Below are positions 53,187-61,917 of a stretch of 64,000 bases of DNA, one piece after another (positions within the stretch are counted from its first letter, which is position 1; the number at the start of each line of letters is the position of its first letter). A program made the position numbers and the translations under genes. Location: contig DASZME010000061.1 of assembly GCA_035551995.1 (NCBI GenBank), positions 1 through 64,000 of the forward strand, given 5' to 3'. The stretch comes from RYN-428 sp035551995. Lineage in GTDB: Bacteria > Planctomycetota > Phycisphaerae > Tepidisphaerales > Tepidisphaeraceae. The notes under the pieces were generated by a model that saw nothing but the letters and a program-made list of their open reading frames with translations, had not been told where the DNA came from and ran no database searches.

Positions 53187-54983
53187 TCAACTTGCCCCTC
53201 GGTTTTCCCGCACGCTGAATTCCAGCTTCCAGCGCTGGTCCGATATCGTGCTGACGCACCATAACTCGAACATACCCAACTCCGTGATCTTCGAATGAAA
53301 ACGTACTGGCACATAATCTTCTTCGACATTCTCCGGCTTGGGCAGATGGGCCTCGAGCGAATCGGTTTCGGTTATTTCCTCGTCCGTCCATCGCTTGATC
53401 AGAGCGCCCGGCTTGTCCTGCTTTCGAGCCGCGGCGCTGAAGAAACGGAAGACGGCCGGTTCGCCGACGACCAGTCCGATTTCCTCGCCGGCGACGTCGG
53501 CTTCGGTCCCCTCTTCCATGCCGAACGGCACGACGCACAGCGCCTGCAGGGGCCGGGCGGCGCCGGGAATGGCTGGGCCCGAGGTTTCGACGCCGACGTA
53601 ATAAGAGCGCGCCGCGCCGCCGCGGATGCGCACGCCTCGCCCGCGCTTGGCGGCGCCGTAATACGCGGCGCCGCGCGCGACGGCGTCGTCGTAATCGGTG
53701 TTTCCCTCCAGAACGTCCGGCTGCGTTTTCTTGCCGAACCAATCGGCCATGACCTCCCCCAGCCGCTCGCGAAAAACCGGCGATTTGAACACGCCGCCGT
53801 TAAACAAAACGTGCGTCGGCCGAACAGGGGCGCCGTCGGTCGCGTGGGCGGAAAGGAAGGCGGCAAGATGGCGGGTGATGGCGGTGTCGGCTTCATAGGG
53901 AAGTCCGATCTCGCGAAAACCCGACGCCCGGCGGCGGGCCGGTTTGTCGCTTATATCACAATTGGGGAAAAAGCCATTAACCAGCAGTTCTTGAATCGCC
54001 TCGCGCTCGAGATCGACCGAGATGGTTCCGCCGACCAGTTTGCTTCCGCGCCCCAGAACGGCGACCGGGTGCTTCTTCGGCCCATTGTCTCCGAGCAGCG
54101 TCTCCTTGGCCGTCCGGCATGCGTGCCAGAGCGAAACGGATTGCCACGGATTGAGCTCGACCCCTTTTTCGGAAAAGGCGGCGGTGGCCGAGTGGGCGAT
54201 GGCCAGGTCCATGTTATCCCCGCCGACGAGAGTGTGATTTCCGACCGCGATGCGGCGGAGGGAAAGCTCGCCCCCTTCATCGCTGACGCCGATGAGGGTG
54301 AAATCGGTGGTGCCGCCGCCGATGTCGCAGACCAGCAGCGTATCGCCGACATTGAGCTTTCTTCGCCAGGCGTCGCCTCTGTCGGCCAGCCAGGCGTACA
54401 GCGCCGCCTGCGGCTCTTCGAGCAGGACCATGTCGTGCGCAAGGCCCGCGAGCAACGCCGCCTCGCGCGTCAGTTCGCGCGCGCTGGCGTCGAAAGACGC
54501 CGGGACGGTCAAGACGACCTGCTGCTCGGCGATCGGCGCGTCGGGAAAGGCGGCCGTCCACGCGGCGACGAGATGCTGCAGATAACGTCGCGACGCCTCG
54601 ACCGGCGAAACCTTCGCCACATCCGGCGGAGCGTCCCACGGCAGAATCGGCTGATGCCGATCGACCCGGCTGTGTGCCAGCCAGGACTTGGCCGACGAAA
54701 CCGTCCGGGTCGGCACATCCGCCGCCTGGCGCACGGCCAGGGCGCCGACGGCATACGCATTCGCTCGCGCCCACGGAAGATCGAACGCCGCCGCCGCCGC
54801 ATCCTGATCCGTCCCAAGATATAGGAACGAAGGCAGCATGTTCCGCGCCTCGATCGTCGAAGCGGCCACAAGCTGAGGAACGGGAAGAATCGAAACCCGC
54901 GGCCGATCTTCCCCCAACTGCGTGTAGGCAAGCACGCTGTTGGTGGTGCCGAGGTCGATTCCGATTGCATATTGCGATGGCAT
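53187..54983 (-). CDS. Hsp70-family protein, paralogue of the downstream gene
   Basis: A 598-residue Hsp70-type protein. The ATPase motifs are 'QYAIGIDLGTTNSVLAYTQL' (residues 4-23), 'TLLVCDIGGGTTDFTLIGVS' and 'HTLVGGDNMDLAIAHSATAA'. It shares the motif order with the next gene, for example 'HVLFNGGVFKSPVFRERLGE' against 'DLILFNGGLFESPVLRERLL'. It lacks the long C-terminal region of its neighbour, ending soon after a small beta-type domain. No J-domain or GrpE partner is nearby. An AGAAGGA ribosome binding site precedes the ATG at 54983. The pair probably arose by duplication followed by divergence of the C-terminal part. Confidence 0.9.
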   Translation of the reverse strand: MPSQYAIGIDLGTTNSVLAYTQLGEDRPRVSILPVPQLVAASTIEARNMLPSFLYLGTDQDAAAAAFDLPWARANAYAVGALAVRQAADVPTRTVSSAKSWLAHSRVDRHQPILPWDAPPDVAKVSPVEASRRYLQHLVAAWTAAFPDAPIAEQQVVLTVPASFDASARELTREAALLAGLAHDMVLLEEPQAALYAWLADRGDAWRRKLNVGDTLLVCDIGGGTTDFTLIGVSDEGGELSLRRIAVGNHTLVGGDNMDLAIAHSATAAFSEKGVELNPWQSVSLWHACRTAKETLLGDNGPKKHPVAVLGRGSKLVGGTISVDLEREAIQELLVNGFFPNCDISDKPARRRASGFREIGLPYEADTAITRHLAAFLSAHATDGAPVRPTHVLFNGGVFKSPVFRERLGEVMADWFGKKTQPDVLEGNTDYDDAVARGAAYYGAAKRGRGVRIRGGAARSYYVGVETSGPAIPGAARPLQALCVVPFGMEEGTEADVAGEEIGLVVGEPAVFRFFSAAARKQDKPGALIKRWTDEEITETDSLEAHLPKPENVEEDYVPVRFHSKITELGMFELWCVSTISDQRWKLEFSVRENRGAS

Positions 54984-55185
54984 GAATTCCTTCTTCTCGT
55001 TCCAAGCGCCGCGGGAGATTATATCGACTCAAAGCGCGGCCGTCCGCGCCGCCGCTTCGCCCCCCGCGGCTGATGAAGCGGATTGGTCGATTCGGCGCAA
55101 CTTCCACCGCGCGTCAGCATAACATTGCCTGTCCGGATGTATTGCGTTATCACCCTTGGCGGTGGGGAAATCGGAGTTTCTTGTC

Positions 55186-57132
55186 ATGGCTATCCAGGCG
55201 CCCCGTCGCAAAACCGCAGCAAAACAGCGCGGCGCCAGGAGTTCGTTGGGAACGACTGGCCGCGATTGGATCGCGCTGGCGTTGCTCGCGGTCATCACGT
55301 TCGCGGTTTTTGCCCCCGTATGCGGCGCCACGTTCGTATACTGGGATGACAACCTCAATGTGTCGAAGAACGCGTCGCTTAATCCGCCGACCGTTGAGTC
55401 CGTGGCGCATTTCTGGTGGGACCCATATCTCGATCTATATATTCCCCTGACATACACGGCATGGGGCCTGCTCGCGATGGCGGCGCAGCTTCCTCAGCCG
55501 GATACTAACGGGCTGCTGCTCAATCCGGCCGTTTTCCATGTCGCGAATTTGTTGGTGCACGTCGCCTCGGTCATGATCGTTTACCGAATATTGCGACGAC
55601 TCATCGGCCCCCGATGGCCGGCGGCGGCCGGAGCGCTCCTGTTCGCCGTTCATCCGCTGCAGGTCGAACCGGTCGCGTGGATCACCGGCATGAAAGACCT
55701 CCTCAGCGGCCTGCTGGCGCTGATCGCGATTCATCAATACATTTGTTTCGCGCAAACACCCAAAGACAGCCTCCACGACGCGAAGCGCATTCGATATTAC
55801 GTTCTCTCCGCCACCGCATTCGTGTTAGCGCTGTTATCCAAGCCGTCGGCGATGGTGGCGCCGTTCCTCATGCTCGTCATCGAACTCGGCGTCATCCGCC
55901 GATCCCTGCGTCAGCGCGAAATCCGGGCGGCGGTAAAACCCCTGTCGCCGATGCTGATTCTCTCCGTCGGCTGGGTCGTCGTTTCGACATTCGTGCAGAG
56001 CGTGGCGAAACCGGCCGATGGCGGACACGTCTTGCTTCGACCGCTGATCGCCGCCGACGCGCTGGCGTTTTACCTTTACAAACTGTTCGTCCCTGTGTCG
56101 TTCTGCATGAACTACGACCACGCGCCGATGACGGTGATCCGATCGGGTTGGCTCTATTTCACATGGATCGCCCCGGCGGCACTTCTGGCGATAAGCGTCG
56201 GATTTTATCGCAAAGTCCCCTGGCTGCTTCCGTCGGCGCTGCTGTTTGTGGTCGGCGTGGCGCCGGTGCTGGGGTTGACGCCCTTTTCATTTCAACGATT
56301 TTCGACGGTCGCGGATCGATATGTCTATCTTTCGATGCTCGGGCCGGCGCTGGCCCTGGCGGCGATACTCGCTCGATGGCGCGGGACGGCGCCGCGCGAC
56401 GGCGATCACCCCGCTGCTTCCGCGACGCCGCCAGCGGCGCGGTCGATCATCGTCGTTTTATTTGTCCTGTTGGGCATGCGCAGTTTCGTACAGACTTTCG
56501 TCTGGAAAGACACGAAGCGGCTATTCACGCACGCCTTGAAAATAAACCCCCGAAGCTACGACGCCTATGCCGGCCTGGCCGCGGACAGCGAGCAGCACAA
56601 GGAGCCTTATGAGGCGATCAAGTATGCGAATCTCGCCATCGCGACGGACCCCGATCGGCCAGACGCCTATGTAACGCTCGGCACGATCGACACCAGCCTC
56701 GGCCAAGCAGCCAAGGCCGAGCCGTTGCTGGAGAAAGCGGTCGCGCTCAGCCCCGACAACGTCCAGGCTTTGATGATGCTCGGCAGCCTTCGTGGCTTGC
56801 AGGGCCGCAATGTCGAGGCCGAGACCCTCCTTCGTAAAGCGATCAAAATTAATCCGCTCGCCGAACAGGCCCATCTCAATCTCACGGTCCTTTTGGCCTC
56901 CGTCAATCGATTTCAGGAGGCGATGGAACAGGCGGAATTGGCGGTGCGTCTGGACGCCGGCGATCCGTTGGCGCAGACTTACTTGGCCATGCTTCTCGCC
57001 CAGCGTCATGATCGCGAGGCGGCGTTGGAGCATCTGCGGATCGCGTTGCATATCGATCCCACGCTCCCGCAGGCGATAGGCGCGTATGATCAACTGACCC
57101 GGCCGCGCCGTCCGAAAATGCCGAGTCCATGA
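55186..57132 (+). CDS. Membrane glycosyltransferase-like protein with TPR repeats (TMTC-like)
   Basis: A protein of 648 residues with about 10-11 membrane helices in its first 430 residues and four to five TPR units in the last 200 ('AYVTLGTIDTSLGQAAKAEP', 'VQALMMLGSLRGLQGRNVEA' and similar). The luminal Asp pair is 'ATFVYWDDNLNVSKNASL', and the conserved 'FAVHPLQVEPVAWITGMKDL' is the signature of TMTC/protein O-mannosyltransferase-like GT-C proteins. Glycosylation of exported proteins is therefore plausible but not shown. The ATG at 55186 has a CGGAG site upstream. The frame is open back to 55156. It diverges from the Hsp70 pair, sharing a 200-bp control region. Confidence 0.82.
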   Translation: MAIQAPRRKTAAKQRGARSSLGTTGRDWIALALLAVITFAVFAPVCGATFVYWDDNLNVSKNASLNPPTVESVAHFWWDPYLDLYIPLTYTAWGLLAMAAQLPQPDTNGLLLNPAVFHVANLLVHVASVMIVYRILRRLIGPRWPAAAGALLFAVHPLQVEPVAWITGMKDLLSGLLALIAIHQYICFAQTPKDSLHDAKRIRYYVLSATAFVLALLSKPSAMVAPFLMLVIELGVIRRSLRQREIRAAVKPLSPMLILSVGWVVVSTFVQSVAKPADGGHVLLRPLIAADALAFYLYKLFVPVSFCMNYDHAPMTVIRSGWLYFTWIAPAALLAISVGFYRKVPWLLPSALLFVVGVAPVLGLTPFSFQRFSTVADRYVYLSMLGPALALAAILARWRGTAPRDGDHPAASATPPAARSIIVVLFVLLGMRSFVQTFVWKDTKRLFTHALKINPRSYDAYAGLAADSEQHKEPYEAIKYANLAIATDPDRPDAYVTLGTIDTSLGQAAKAEPLLEKAVALSPDNVQALMMLGSLRGLQGRNVEAETLLRKAIKINPLAEQAHLNLTVLLASVNRFQEAMEQAELAVRLDAGDPLAQTYLAMLLAQRHDREAALEHLRIALHIDPTLPQAIGAYDQLTRPRRPKMPSP

Positions 57133-57172
57133 TCAAGCACGACTTTAAGCGCCAGGCTGGGTGCGTCGAAGT

Positions 57173-57275
57173 GCGTTTCTCAGGGCGCCGTCGCGTTGCT
57201 GCGTTTACTATAGCGGCCCCGCGCTGCGGGGCGTATCTCGCGCCCGAAACTCGCGCCGCCAACACTAGGAATGCG
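57173..57275 (+). repeat. Repeat family C, copy 3
   Basis: About 103 bp with GCGTTTCTCA at the left, TTTACTATAGCGG before a GGCCCCGCGCTGCGGGGC hairpin and 'AACACTAGGAATGCG' at the right. It starts 41 bp after the stop of the TMTC-like gene, in the same orientation as copy 1. Confidence 0.75.
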
Positions 57276-57435
57276 ATAGCACAGGCGTCTCGCCCCATGC
57301 CGTCATCTTAACACTCGGAAGTCGCGTCGCGCGGGGTGGATCGCGTCGCCCACTTTAAGAAAACGTATCAGGCCATAGGCACGGCACGCCGGCGTCTGCC
57401 GCTCAAGCTCTTCGAGAGACTCGTCCAATAAAGCC
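57276..57435. other. Gene-free stretch
   Basis: The rest of the roughly 410-bp gap between the TMTC-like gene and the second polysaccharide locus. Apart from repeat C copy 3 and the terminator that starts at 57436, no gene or motif was recognised. Confidence 0.5.
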
Positions 57436-57468
57436 AAAAAAAATGCCCGGACTCTCGTGAGCCCAGGC
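57436..57468 (-). terminator. Intrinsic terminator of the second polysaccharide operon
   Basis: On the minus strand a 10-bp stem with two G-T wobbles and a 4-nt loop (57445-57468) is followed by a run of eight T. It is 76 bp after the stop of the BY-kinase-like gene, the last gene of the operon. Confidence 0.7.
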
Positions 57469-57543
57469 CGGTGCAAATTACCGCGAAATCAATTTACCGT
57501 TGCGACGGCCATCAGCCGCTGATAGTTTCCTTCGACTACACCT

Positions 57544-59739
57544 TCAACTTCGCTGGCGCCACGGCATTTTTTTGGCGTTTTCCCTATCCGAGTTCCGATT
57601 CATCACCGTTCCAAGTAGTCGTCCCTGGTGTGTAGTCAATTCACAGATGGACTCGGCGGCAGAAACCGCGGAGGTCGACTCGGTATTGACCAATAGATAG
57701 CAGTCCATGGACGCGAGAATCGGCGTTTTGTCAGCACTTGCCAGTAACGGTCCGGTGTCGATAATCAGGTAGTCATAGTCGCGCCCGACGGTCTTCAGAT
57801 ATGTCCCGATGTCCGCCCATGCCAAAAGTTCCGTTGGATCGGAATCGGTTCGGCCGGCGGGAAGTAGATCCAGATCCTGAATTTTGGTTTGGAAGATTGA
57901 CGAGCCGTGGTCCGCGTTACCTTCGACCAGTTCACAAAACCCGGGTACTAACGGCACGCCGAATGATTTATGCAAAAACGGATGGCGCAAATCCGCGTCG
58001 ACGAGAAGAATGCGTTTGCCGTTCTTATTCAGCGCGATCGCCAATCCTGCCGCCACGGTTGTGCGGCCTTCGCGTCGGTGAGCACTCGTGACGCAGAGCG
58101 TGAAGGGATCGCCTGCGTTACCGGGTGCAACCCGCATCTCCACGCGATGGCCCAATTGATAAAAAGAATCGGCGATAGACGCGTGAAAATGCAGATCACG
58201 CGTGTCATTCCTGGGCTGGGGGGATGCAAAGGGAATGTCGCCGATTCGTGGCGCCCCGCCGTGTTCGGCTACGACGACAGACGTGCCAACGGCGCCACTG
58301 GCGCCAATCGCGAACATGAGCAGTGACGCAGCCGAGAAACCGCCTGCTCCGGCAATCGCGGCATATTTCATTCGCCGATGGGATGTATGCAACACTGGGG
58401 GACCGACTGATCGAACACGCTCAAGCGACGCCATCTGATCCACATGTATCGTTTGCCGCGGCGAACTTCCGACCTCAAGAACAACTTGATGAACCTTTAA
58501 AGCCAATTCATCGCAGCGATGGTTTTCTTCCTGAATTTGTCGCTCAAGTTTTTTTGCCGCCGTTTTCAGCGCACTGCGCCGTTGGAGGTCACTCGCGAGG
58601 GCAGTGGATTTCTCCTCGAGCTCGCGGAGCATGTTGTCGCATGTAAGCTCCTGCTGAATGAGACTGTCTAGCCTGTTTTGTGCATCGTCATTTGCGTCGG
58701 CAATGGCAGCATCACGCTCGCCGACGATCGCCGCATGAACCTCCGCCTTGAGTTCTTCCTCCCGTCGTTTGATCAATGCGTCAGCTCGCTTGACGCGCCC
58801 GGCCGCGATAATAACGTCGCGATGCTGTTCGGTCTTCCCGGCCGCAAGCTCCGCGTTATAATCGCGTGCTCCTATGAGGCGCTCCTTGACTGCGTCTTGA
58901 TAAATCCGGTCGGCTTGCCTTGACTGGTTGAGTCGTTGGCTCTCCATTACAGAGAATCTCTCAATCATTCCGTCAGCGGAATTCTGTCGCAGGCGATCCA
59001 GTCTCTCGTGGGCGGCTGTCCGAGCGGATTCCAGTCGCGCCTTTTTCAGCCTAAATCGCTCGATTCCCGTCGCGATTCCCGCCTGCCGCTCGCTCATTCC
59101 AATAACATCAGACGCCGCGATGAATTTTTCTTTCTGTGTTTCGAGCGAACGAACGAAGGCTTCGCTGGCGTGAATCGGCTTATCAGGATCGTCAGGAGCG
59201 TGGGCCGCGGGTGGTTGGCGCTTCAGACACCGCGCGACCAATTGATCGGCGAGGACGTTTGCGAAATTCACCGCGCTGGCAGGGTCTTCAAACCTCGTCT
59301 CGATTCGAACAAAATTCGAGCCGCGTAACATCTCCACCGAAAATGATGATTCCAGGCGATGAAGAAAATTCGCCCGCGCCGGCGGATTTATCGAATCATG
59401 GTCGTTCAACCAGGGAACCACGGCGCGAACTTCCTGGCGTGCGACTAACTGAAGCAATTCGTCCGGCTCGCGGAGAAAATGAATTTCAGACAAGACAATA
59501 TCGGTGACTTTTTCGTAGGACGACGTATTAATGTCCTCATCATTAGTCGCGTCGAACTTCAGCGCCGCAACCGCCTGATAGACAGGTTGTGGTTGAGCGC
59601 GCTCCGCCATGAAATAAAACCCGATTGCGACGCCGGCCGTGAAGACAGGAAGCAGCAATCTGCGCGTGGACCACCACATTCCCGTTGCTTTGGTTGGAGC
59701 GGCGTCAACGCGACCGTCTCTGTCTGTGGCGGATGTCAT
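57544..59739 (-). CDS. Wzc-like polysaccharide co-polymerase with aberrant kinase motif
   Basis: A 731-residue protein with a membrane helix ('LLLPVFTAGVAIGFYFMAER'), a Wzz domain, a long periplasmic region with coiled-coil helices, a second helix ('IAGAGGFSAASLLMFAIGAS') and a cytoplasmic P-loop domain. Walker A' (RILLVDADLRHP) and Walker B (DYLIIDTGPLLASADK) are intact. The Walker A is 'AHRREGRTTVAAGLAIAL', with Arg replacing the nucleotide-binding Lys of G-E-G-K-T/S. The C-terminus has no Tyr cluster. Kinase activity is doubtful, but a role in chain-length control with the Wza-like lipoprotein encoded 75 bp upstream is likely. The ATG at 59739 is the first start. Confidence 0.87.
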   Translation of the reverse strand: MTSATDRDGRVDAAPTKATGMWWSTRRLLLPVFTAGVAIGFYFMAERAQPQPVYQAVAALKFDATNDEDINTSSYEKVTDIVLSEIHFLREPDELLQLVARQEVRAVVPWLNDHDSINPPARANFLHRLESSFSVEMLRGSNFVRIETRFEDPASAVNFANVLADQLVARCLKRQPPAAHAPDDPDKPIHASEAFVRSLETQKEKFIAASDVIGMSERQAGIATGIERFRLKKARLESARTAAHERLDRLRQNSADGMIERFSVMESQRLNQSRQADRIYQDAVKERLIGARDYNAELAAGKTEQHRDVIIAAGRVKRADALIKRREEELKAEVHAAIVGERDAAIADANDDAQNRLDSLIQQELTCDNMLRELEEKSTALASDLQRRSALKTAAKKLERQIQEENHRCDELALKVHQVVLEVGSSPRQTIHVDQMASLERVRSVGPPVLHTSHRRMKYAAIAGAGGFSAASLLMFAIGASGAVGTSVVVAEHGGAPRIGDIPFASPQPRNDTRDLHFHASIADSFYQLGHRVEMRVAPGNAGDPFTLCVTSAHRREGRTTVAAGLAIALNKNGKRILLVDADLRHPFLHKSFGVPLVPGFCELVEGNADHGSSIFQTKIQDLDLLPAGRTDSDPTELLAWADIGTYLKTVGRDYDYLIIDTGPLLASADKTPILASMDCYLLVNTESTSAVSAAESICELTTHQGRLLGTVMNRNSDRENAKKMPWRQRS

Positions 59740-59814
59740 ACGTTAGGATGGCGGTCGTACGAAAGAAACAGTCGTGGGAAAGAACAACGCCGCTATAGGT
59801 TTAGGCCGACGGGG

Positions 59815-60546
59815 TTAGATTCCTGATTTGGCGGCCGACACGATGCCGACTGGAGTAGTGACCAAGCTGGCCGAACCAGTAAGTGGTCCAAGCAACCGTT
59901 GTAGCGCAAAATTCCATTCCGACAGCGGGTTGTATGGGACGTAAATGATATCGCCTTCCTCCAGCAGGTAATTCTGACTGAGGTCCCCATGTTCGGCGAC
60001 CTTCGAGAAATTCACGACAACCGTCGCGTTGGGTTCGCCGTTGCGTCCGGGTCGACTAATGCGAATCTGTTCAGGCCAACCGTCAGGGGTGTATCCCGCG
60101 GTGGCCAATGCCGTGACGACCGTTACGCGTCCTAGATACGGGTGCTTTCCCTGGCCGCCGGTGCCAAAGCCAAAGACGTAGTAGAACTTGCTGTTGGCGA
60201 CGACATCGAGGCGGATTTCGGGATTCTTATAATACTTCGAGGCCAGATGGGTTATATCCGCGGCGATCTCCGAAGGCGTCTTGCCCGCGGCAAGTACTTC
60301 CCCGACAAGATCCAAGGAAACCTTTCCATCGGGTCGCACTATCTGGTGTTGACCGTCCAATTCCTTTATGTCGACGGCGTGTATTACAATTTCATCCGGT
60401 GGATCGACGCGGTATTCCCGTTCGGAAACCTCGTGAAGACCGGCGTTGCGAAAGACGCCGCGGGGACCTTCGGCATTTGGAGTGCTCTGCAAAGCGCACC
60501 CGGCCAATGCGAGCGCCAACAACGACAAAACGATCAGTCGCACCAT
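59815..60546 (-). CDS. Polysaccharide export outer-membrane lipoprotein (Wza-like)
   Basis: A 243-residue lipoprotein that should form the outer-membrane exit channel. The signal peptide ends in the lipobox 'LALAGC'. The polysaccharide export domain is 'YRVDPPDEIVIHAVDIKELD' then 'HQIVRPDGKVSLDLVGEVLA'. A SLBB-like domain follows ('YYVFGFGTGGQGKHPYLGRV', 'LLEEGDIIYVPYNPLSEWNF'). It is shorter than E. coli Wza (379), as is common in other phyla, and lacks the C-terminal amphipathic helix. An AAGGAAG ribosome binding site 7 nt upstream sets the start at 60546, against an earlier in-frame ATG at 60591. It pairs with the co-polymerase gene downstream. Confidence 0.93.
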   Translation of the reverse strand: MVRLIVLSLLALALAGCALQSTPNAEGPRGVFRNAGLHEVSEREYRVDPPDEIVIHAVDIKELDGQHQIVRPDGKVSLDLVGEVLAAGKTPSEIAADITHLASKYYKNPEIRLDVVANSKFYYVFGFGTGGQGKHPYLGRVTVVTALATAGYTPDGWPEQIRISRPGRNGEPNATVVVNFSKVAEHGDLSQNYLLEEGDIIYVPYNPLSEWNFALQRLLGPLTGSASLVTTPVGIVSAAKSGI

Positions 60547-60627
60547 AGAACTTCCTTGCAGGTTTGAAACGTCGATTTTGCGCAGCTTCAATTAAGCGCG
60601 GCGTGCAATATGAGCAGGGTAGAATCG

Positions 60628-61917
60628 CTATGCGAACGTTAAGGGGCGCGCGCACTCTTGAAGAAACCGCTCATAACGAGTCAGGACTTGCGACCAGGCA
60701 TATTCGGAAACTGAATCGGCAAGCCGCTGTGCCCCGCCATCTTCCGCTACATAGTCATCTTGTACGATCATGCGAAGTTTCTTTGCGATTTCTGTAACGT
60801 CGGCAGGGTCGTCCAATAATTCACCTGATTCTCCCTCGTGAACCGCCACAGCGGCCCCTGCGATTCGGCTTGTCAAAACCGGCAAGCCACATGCGAGCGC
60901 CTCGACAATAACCAAGCCCCATGCTTCGTATTGCGTCGGCAGAGCAAACGCATCGGCGGCCGCATAATAGCGGGCGACATCCGAAGTTGCGCCCGGAAAC
61001 TTCACTCGTTGCGACATTCCCCGTCGAGCAATCTCCGCGAAATACGCATTCGGCGAGAAGCGCCCGACCGCCAACAGGTGAACCCGAGAATCCCCCATCG
61101 ATTCAATCGCGCGCAAAAGGGCTGCGAATCCCTTACGTTCTAACTCATTCGCGACAAACAAGATCACCTTGTCTTTTGGGAAATAACCGAGTTCGTTTCG
61201 AACCTGGTCGCGAAGTTGCATGCGTCGCTCCGGACTAAACTCCTCTGGCGAATAGCCGTTGGGCAACAACTCGATGTCCTCAGGCGGCACATTGTATAGT
61301 CGCATGAGATCATGCTTGACTTGCGGGGTCAAAGCGAGGAGTTTGCGATAGTTCCCTCGGCGGAATTGTTTCGCTTCAAGTCGCAAGATAATTGGATGAG
61401 CCGGATTAAGGCGCTGCTTCCACCACAATTTGGAAAATGTCCGTCGAAAGAGCCTACTCCGTTCGAGCCAGGCGCGATGAACGCTCTGCACCCAAACCAC
61501 GCCGCCGAGCGGGCAAACGCAACCGAAACTGCCAAGAACGTTAAATGCATCGAGGTCGACAAGACGGCTGGAGCGTCGAAAGAAAGACGGCCCGGCCAGG
61601 AAAAGCGCGGCACGCGATGCCGGCACTTGTCTATGAACTATTTGGCTACCGCCGAATTTACGGTTGCCTGTACCTTCCCATTCTGTTGCAAATACCTCGA
61701 CCCGATGACCTTTGGCGGCAAGATGGTTGGCGCATTCGTATGCGATTCGCTCGACGCCGCCACGCCGATGGACCCCTGGAAAAGCCAGCGCGATCTTCAT
61801 TGCCGCCGGTGGGGTCGCCGCAGGATTGGCGCAGGCTGTCGCCAGAGAAGGGGTCGAGACAGCCGGTACGGCAGCCACACCTCGTTTACCGTGTTCTATA
61901 GATACGCCGCGATTCAT
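60628..61917 (-). CDS. Glycosyltransferase family 4
   Basis: A GT-B glycosyltransferase of 429 residues. The acceptor loop is 'KIALAFPGVHRRGGVERIAY', and the donor domain contains 'ELLPNGYSPEEFSPERRMQL', 'KVILFVANELERKGFAALLR' and an intact E-x7-E in 'LPTQYEAWGLVIVEALACGL'. The start at 61917 lies in a 4-bp overlap (ATGA) with the acyltransferase stop, so it is translationally coupled. The fold proper begins about 39 residues later, at an internal ATG (61800), which is an alternative start. It is part of the second surface polysaccharide operon. Donor and acceptor are unknown. Confidence 0.9.
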   Translation of the reverse strand: MNRGVSIEHGKRGVAAVPAVSTPSLATACANPAATPPAAMKIALAFPGVHRRGGVERIAYECANHLAAKGHRVEVFATEWEGTGNRKFGGSQIVHRQVPASRAALFLAGPSFFRRSSRLVDLDAFNVLGSFGCVCPLGGVVWVQSVHRAWLERSRLFRRTFSKLWWKQRLNPAHPIILRLEAKQFRRGNYRKLLALTPQVKHDLMRLYNVPPEDIELLPNGYSPEEFSPERRMQLRDQVRNELGYFPKDKVILFVANELERKGFAALLRAIESMGDSRVHLLAVGRFSPNAYFAEIARRGMSQRVKFPGATSDVARYYAAADAFALPTQYEAWGLVIVEALACGLPVLTSRIAGAAVAVHEGESGELLDDPADVTEIAKKLRMIVQDDYVAEDGGAQRLADSVSEYAWSQVLTRYERFLQECARPLTFA

